This document shows, piece after piece, positions 6,689 through 8,637 of a stretch of 8,637 nucleotides of DNA; the first letter of the stretch is position 1, and every line of letters begins with the position of its first letter. The stretch is taken from contig DRMS01000307.1 of assembly GCA_011322515.1 (NCBI GenBank), forward strand, positions 1 to 8,637. Direction: 5' to 3'. Both the position numbers and the translations under genes were made by a program. Below the pieces are notes generated by a model. It saw nothing but the letters and a program-made list of their open reading frames with translations. It was not told the origin of the DNA and did no database searches. This DNA is from Leucothrix mucor (GTDB taxonomy: Bacteria > Pseudomonadota > Gammaproteobacteria > Thiotrichales > Thiotrichaceae).

Positions 6689-7612
6689 CTACTTACAATC
6701 CCGCATAGCCTCTTCCAACTCAGGAAACTGAAAAACAAACCCTGCCTCTAACATTTTCTTAGGAAGAACACATTGCCCCGCTAATAATAATTCCTCCGCA
6801 CCCTCCCCTAGCATCAGCTTTATAACCATCGCGGGCATCGGAATAAAAGCAGGGCGTTTTAAAGCTTTGCCAAGTAATTTTGTAAATTCAACATTACGCA
6901 CAGGATTAGGAGCGGTGCCATTAATAGCGCCTGTTAGTGTTTTATTATCACTAATAAAGAGCATCATATTAAGTAAATCGGTGATATGTATCCACGACAT
7001 CCATTGCTGCCCATTGCCTATTCTTCCGCCTAAGCCAAATTTAAAAGGCGGTATCATTTTTGCTAACGCACCGCCTTGTCCCAAGACTATTCCTGTGCGT
7101 AAATAACAAGTGCGGATGCCTAATGCTTCTAACGGTTTAGCTTTATATTCCCATTCAACACAAAGTTGACTAGCAAAACTAGTATCACCTTGCGCCGTTT
7201 CATCGAGTCGTGTGTCGCCATGTTGCATTCCGTAGTAGCCAATAGCAGAGCCACTAATCACTAGTTCTGGTTTATCTTTACAGCGCTTTACATAGTCAAC
7301 CAATGCTTGAGTGGTGTTTAAACGGCTATTGAGCAACTGTTGCTTGATTATTTCACTCCAACGTTTATCCATAATCCCCTGCCCTGCAAGGTTTATAATA
7401 ATATCAACTGGCTGATTAAAATCCTCAAAACTAGCGATAAAGGCTAAATTTTCTGTTAAATCGCCTAATTGATTCACAAATTTTGTTGCTGTTTTTTGTG
7501 GATTACGGCTTAAAACTGTTACTTTTTGATTATTTTTTAATAGTATTTTACAAAGTTGTGAACCAATAAAACCTGATCCACCTGTGATTAAATAGTGTTT
7601 TTTATTTTGCAT
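6689..7612 (-). CDS. TIGR01777-family SDR epimerase-like protein (YfcH/SDR39U1-like)
   Basis: This is a cytoplasmic NAD(P)-binding protein of the extended short-chain dehydrogenase superfamily. From the chosen start it is 307 residues, as usual for the family. The Rossmann motif GGSGFIG is at residues 11-17, with LAGQGI after the fourth strand and SGSAIGYYG as the active-site region. The C-terminus holds the DUF1731 signature: a PMPA stretch, then LGEGAEELLLAGQCVLPKKMLEAGF, ending in the FPELEEAMRD helix. The frame also allows a start at 7690, 26 residues upstream. I prefer the ATG at 7610-7612 because the Rossmann fold should begin within about 10 residues of the N-terminus and an AGAAG lies 8 bases before it. 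The family is widespread, but no substrate is firmly known to me. Homologues have been linked loosely to cell-division or sugar-nucleotide metabolism. Confidence 0.87.
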   Translation of the reverse strand: MQNKKHYLITGGSGFIGSQLCKILLKNNQKVTVLSRNPQKTATKFVNQLGDLTENLAFIASFEDFNQPVDIIINLAGQGIMDKRWSEIIKQQLLNSRLNTTQALVDYVKRCKDKPELVISGSAIGYYGMQHGDTRLDETAQGDTSFASQLCVEWEYKAKPLEALGIRTCYLRTGIVLGQGGALAKMIPPFKFGLGGRIGNGQQWMSWIHITDLLNMMLFISDNKTLTGAINGTAPNPVRNVEFTKLLGKALKRPAFIPMPAMVIKLMLGEGAEELLLAGQCVLPKKMLEAGFVFQFPELEEAMRDCK

Positions 7613-7737
7613 ATTGATAACTTCTGTAGGGTAAATAGCCGCGCAGCGCCTCGAAGTTAAAAACAGGAAATGAAATTTTATTAGATTCATTCTGCTTGGA
7701 GCTTCCTTGGTACTTATGGCTTGTTGTTATAAAAATA

Positions 7738-7957
7738 GTCGAATCGTAAGTATTCAGCTAACCCATTTCCACGCTTAATCCAATATCCATACCGATAATC
7801 GGCAAAAAGTGATTGAACAGCAATCAATAGACTGTTTTTCATACAGTAAAATATCCTAAAAAATATTTTTTGCCATATATTTAATCAAAAATAAATATAT
7901 TCGGTATAAATTTTCAGATTATAGGCGAATGGGTTAGCTGAATACTTACGTCGAATC
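7738..7957. mobile_element. MITE, 204 bp, with 22-bp perfect TIRs and 8-bp target duplication (IS66-like ends)
   Basis: The element runs 7746-7949. Its ends are perfect 22-bp inverted repeats (7746-7767 and 7928-7949) starting GTAAGTATTCAGC. Each end is directly flanked by the same 8 bases, GTCGAATC (7738-7745 and 7950-7957), a clean target-site duplication. There is no reading frame inside. Internal arms pair in nested fashion: 7789-7795 with 7901-7907, and 7801-7808 with 7867-7874. Two small hairpins lie within (7810-7826 and 7831-7847). IS66-family elements characteristically begin with GTAA and make 8-bp duplications, so an IS66-type transposase is the probable mobiliser. That last step is inference. 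The intact duplication and repeats suggest a recent insertion. It lies upstream of the SDR gene. Confidence 0.9.
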
Positions 7958-8160
7958 AATAGCAAGTGTCCGATATTTATAATAAAGTTTCTTCCGTGAT
8001 GATAAAAAAGAAAGTTTTTCTATTCTGGAATGATGATTTAGGAAGTTTGATATTGCAATTAATGAACCTAGTCATTTTTGCCATCGTTCATTTCCCCCTG
8101 TGTCAGGATAGTTGTCACCCCCAAATTTCATAAACAAATGGGGCGGATAGGAATAAACGA
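7958..8160. other. Gene-free stretch and likely left end of the insertion-sequence remnant
   Basis: No coding frame was seen between the MITE and the transposase remnant. The last 60 bases probably belong to the insertion sequence. They begin near TGTCAGGATAGTTGTCACCCC (8101), an end starting with TG as in IS3-type elements. They contain a short CCCCA/TGGGG stem and supply AGGA 8 bases before the ATG at 8161. The exact element boundary cannot be set because the partner end is missing. Confidence 0.4.
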
Positions 8161-8394
8161 ATGGCTTATCCACAGGAACGAAAGGAAGCGGTACTAAAAA
8201 AATTACTACCGCCTGTTAATCAATCAGTCGCAGAAGTTGCCTGAGAAGAAGGAATATCTGCTCAAACTATCTCTAATTGGCGAACTCAAGCAAGAAAATC
8301 AGGAGCTGTTGTGCCAGAGAAATCAACGAAAACAGACCATTGGAGTGCTGAAACCAAGCTAGCGGTTGTTATAGAAACAGCTCTATTATCCGAG
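8161..8394 (+). pseudogene. Transposase HTH subunit (OrfA-like), inactivated and 3'-truncated
   Basis: The frame reads MAYPQERKEAVLKKLLPP, then a QSVAEVA segment, an in-frame TGA (8242-8244), then EEGISAQTISNWRTQAR, a HWSAETKLAVVIETALLSE segment, and the homology stops. This pattern is an N-terminal helix-turn-helix domain, followed by the WSAETK block, of two-gene transposases. I recall relatives labelled IS3-type OrfA. At the TGA the family normally has Arg (A-R-x-E-G-I-S), so CGA to TGA is the simplest cause. After codon 78 the sequence runs into the ggggtcag repeats, and the expected AEYCRKKGL continuation and any OrfB are absent. An AGGA motif lies 8 bases before the ATG. The gene cannot make a full protein. 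Confidence 0.8.
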
Positions 8395-8397
8395 TCT

Positions 8398-8480
8398 AAT
8401 AAAAGGGGTCAGAATAAAAGGGGTCAGTACCCTTTGATAAAAGCTCAAGAGCCAAGCAACACAAAAGGGTACTGACCCCT
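8398..8480. repeat. REP-like cluster: tandem 'aataaaaggggtcag' copies and a 17-bp inverted repeat
   Basis: Two perfect 15-base direct repeats (AATAAAAGGGGTCAG, 8398-8412 and 8413-8427) run head to tail. The second continues into the arm AGGGGTCAGTACCCTTT (8419-8435), which is perfectly complementary to 8464-8480 across a 28-base loop. GGGGTCAG motifs of this type are known to me as repeats near REP-associated tyrosine transposase genes. The cluster starts where the transposase remnant breaks off and ends 18 bases after the stop codon of the minus-strand gene. It could also shape the 3' end of that gene's transcript. Confidence 0.8.
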
Positions 8481-8498
8481 ATATTTCCTAGAGTTTGA

Positions 8499-8637
8499 TT
8501 ATCGACCATATTGCTCCAGCATGTCTGGGCATTTTATTTCCATAAATTTATTGGTCCGTGAGACATATTCTTTCAATGGCAAAGCTACAGGATCTTCTCT
8601 TCCTATAACATCAAGGGCAAGCTTCACATCCGTATTA
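8499..8637 (-). CDS. C-terminal fragment of an unrecognised protein (5' part beyond window)
   Basis: A minus-strand frame is open from the right edge to a TAA at 8499-8501, giving 45 residues ending with an EIKCPDMLEQYGR segment. The other two minus-strand frames contain stops here. The fragment is mixed in charge, with no signal, membrane segment or motif that I can assign. It contains GREDPVALPLKEYV and NKFMEIKCP. It does not look like the C-terminus of the REP-associated tyrosine transposases I remember, despite the REP-like repeats just downstream. It may be cargo of, or a neighbour to, the insertion zone. A 45-residue open frame is short, so chance is not excluded, but the amino-acid composition looks like real protein. 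Confidence 0.5.
   Translation of the reverse strand, partial: NTDVKLALDVIGREDPVALPLKEYVSRTNKFMEIKCPDMLEQYGR

Noticed and set aside
7958..8100. Possible gene in the gap before the IS remnant
   Set aside because: No frame of useful length with a ribosome binding site was seen in either direction; the sequence is AT-rich and featureless.
1..8637. CRISPR array, toxin-antitoxin pair, tRNA or prophage attachment site
   Set aside because: No regularly spaced repeats, no small overlapping gene pair, no tRNA cloverleaf and no integrase were seen.

Overview
The window looks like chromosomal DNA of an AT-rich gammaproteobacterium. The reasons are a proteobacterial-type GlnD, a MupP-like HAD phosphatase with gammaproteobacterial motifs, a cobalamin riboswitch, and many small dispersed palindromes. 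A Thiotrichales-like or similar sulfur/methane-oxidiser background is possible, but I infer this only from base composition and repeat style.

Layout, left to right. Bases 1-2508 hold most of glnD (+), whose first ~55-60 codons lie outside the window. A 433-base gap follows. It holds a MITE-like element (2649-2783) and a perfect 23-bp palindrome (2810-2862). On the minus strand come a secreted lipoprotein lipase/esterase (2942-4036), a decayed fold-back repeat (4098-4172) and a MupP/Gph-type phosphatase (4239-4919). Transcribed divergently from the phosphatase is a periplasmic TlpA/ResA-like thioredoxin (4996-5541, +). The next gap holds an orphan operator-like palindrome (5636-5652) and a strong hairpin terminator (5708-5746) between convergent genes. 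A CbiM-like cobalt-transport membrane protein (5747-6418, -) is preceded by a cobalamin riboswitch (about 6437-6622), whose L5 and L13 loops are complementary next to the ribosome binding site. Upstream is a TIGR01777/YfcH-like SDR protein (6689-7612, -).

From 7738 to the right edge the window becomes an insertion zone. It contains a 204-bp MITE with 22-bp perfect terminal repeats and an 8-bp target duplication (7746-7949), a dead transposase gene fragment (8161-8394), a REP-like repeat cluster with 'ggggtcag' motifs (8398-8480), and the 3' end of an unrecognised minus-strand gene (8499-8637).

The core genes cover unrelated housekeeping tasks: nitrogen signalling, cell-wall sugar recycling or metabolite repair, envelope thiol chemistry and cobalt/B12 homeostasis. 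They do not form one pathway. The clearest regulatory system is B12 sensing controlling the CbiM-like transporter. The clearest structural novelty is the set of non-autonomous elements in the gaps. I saw no CRISPR, rRNA, tRNA or complete defence system.
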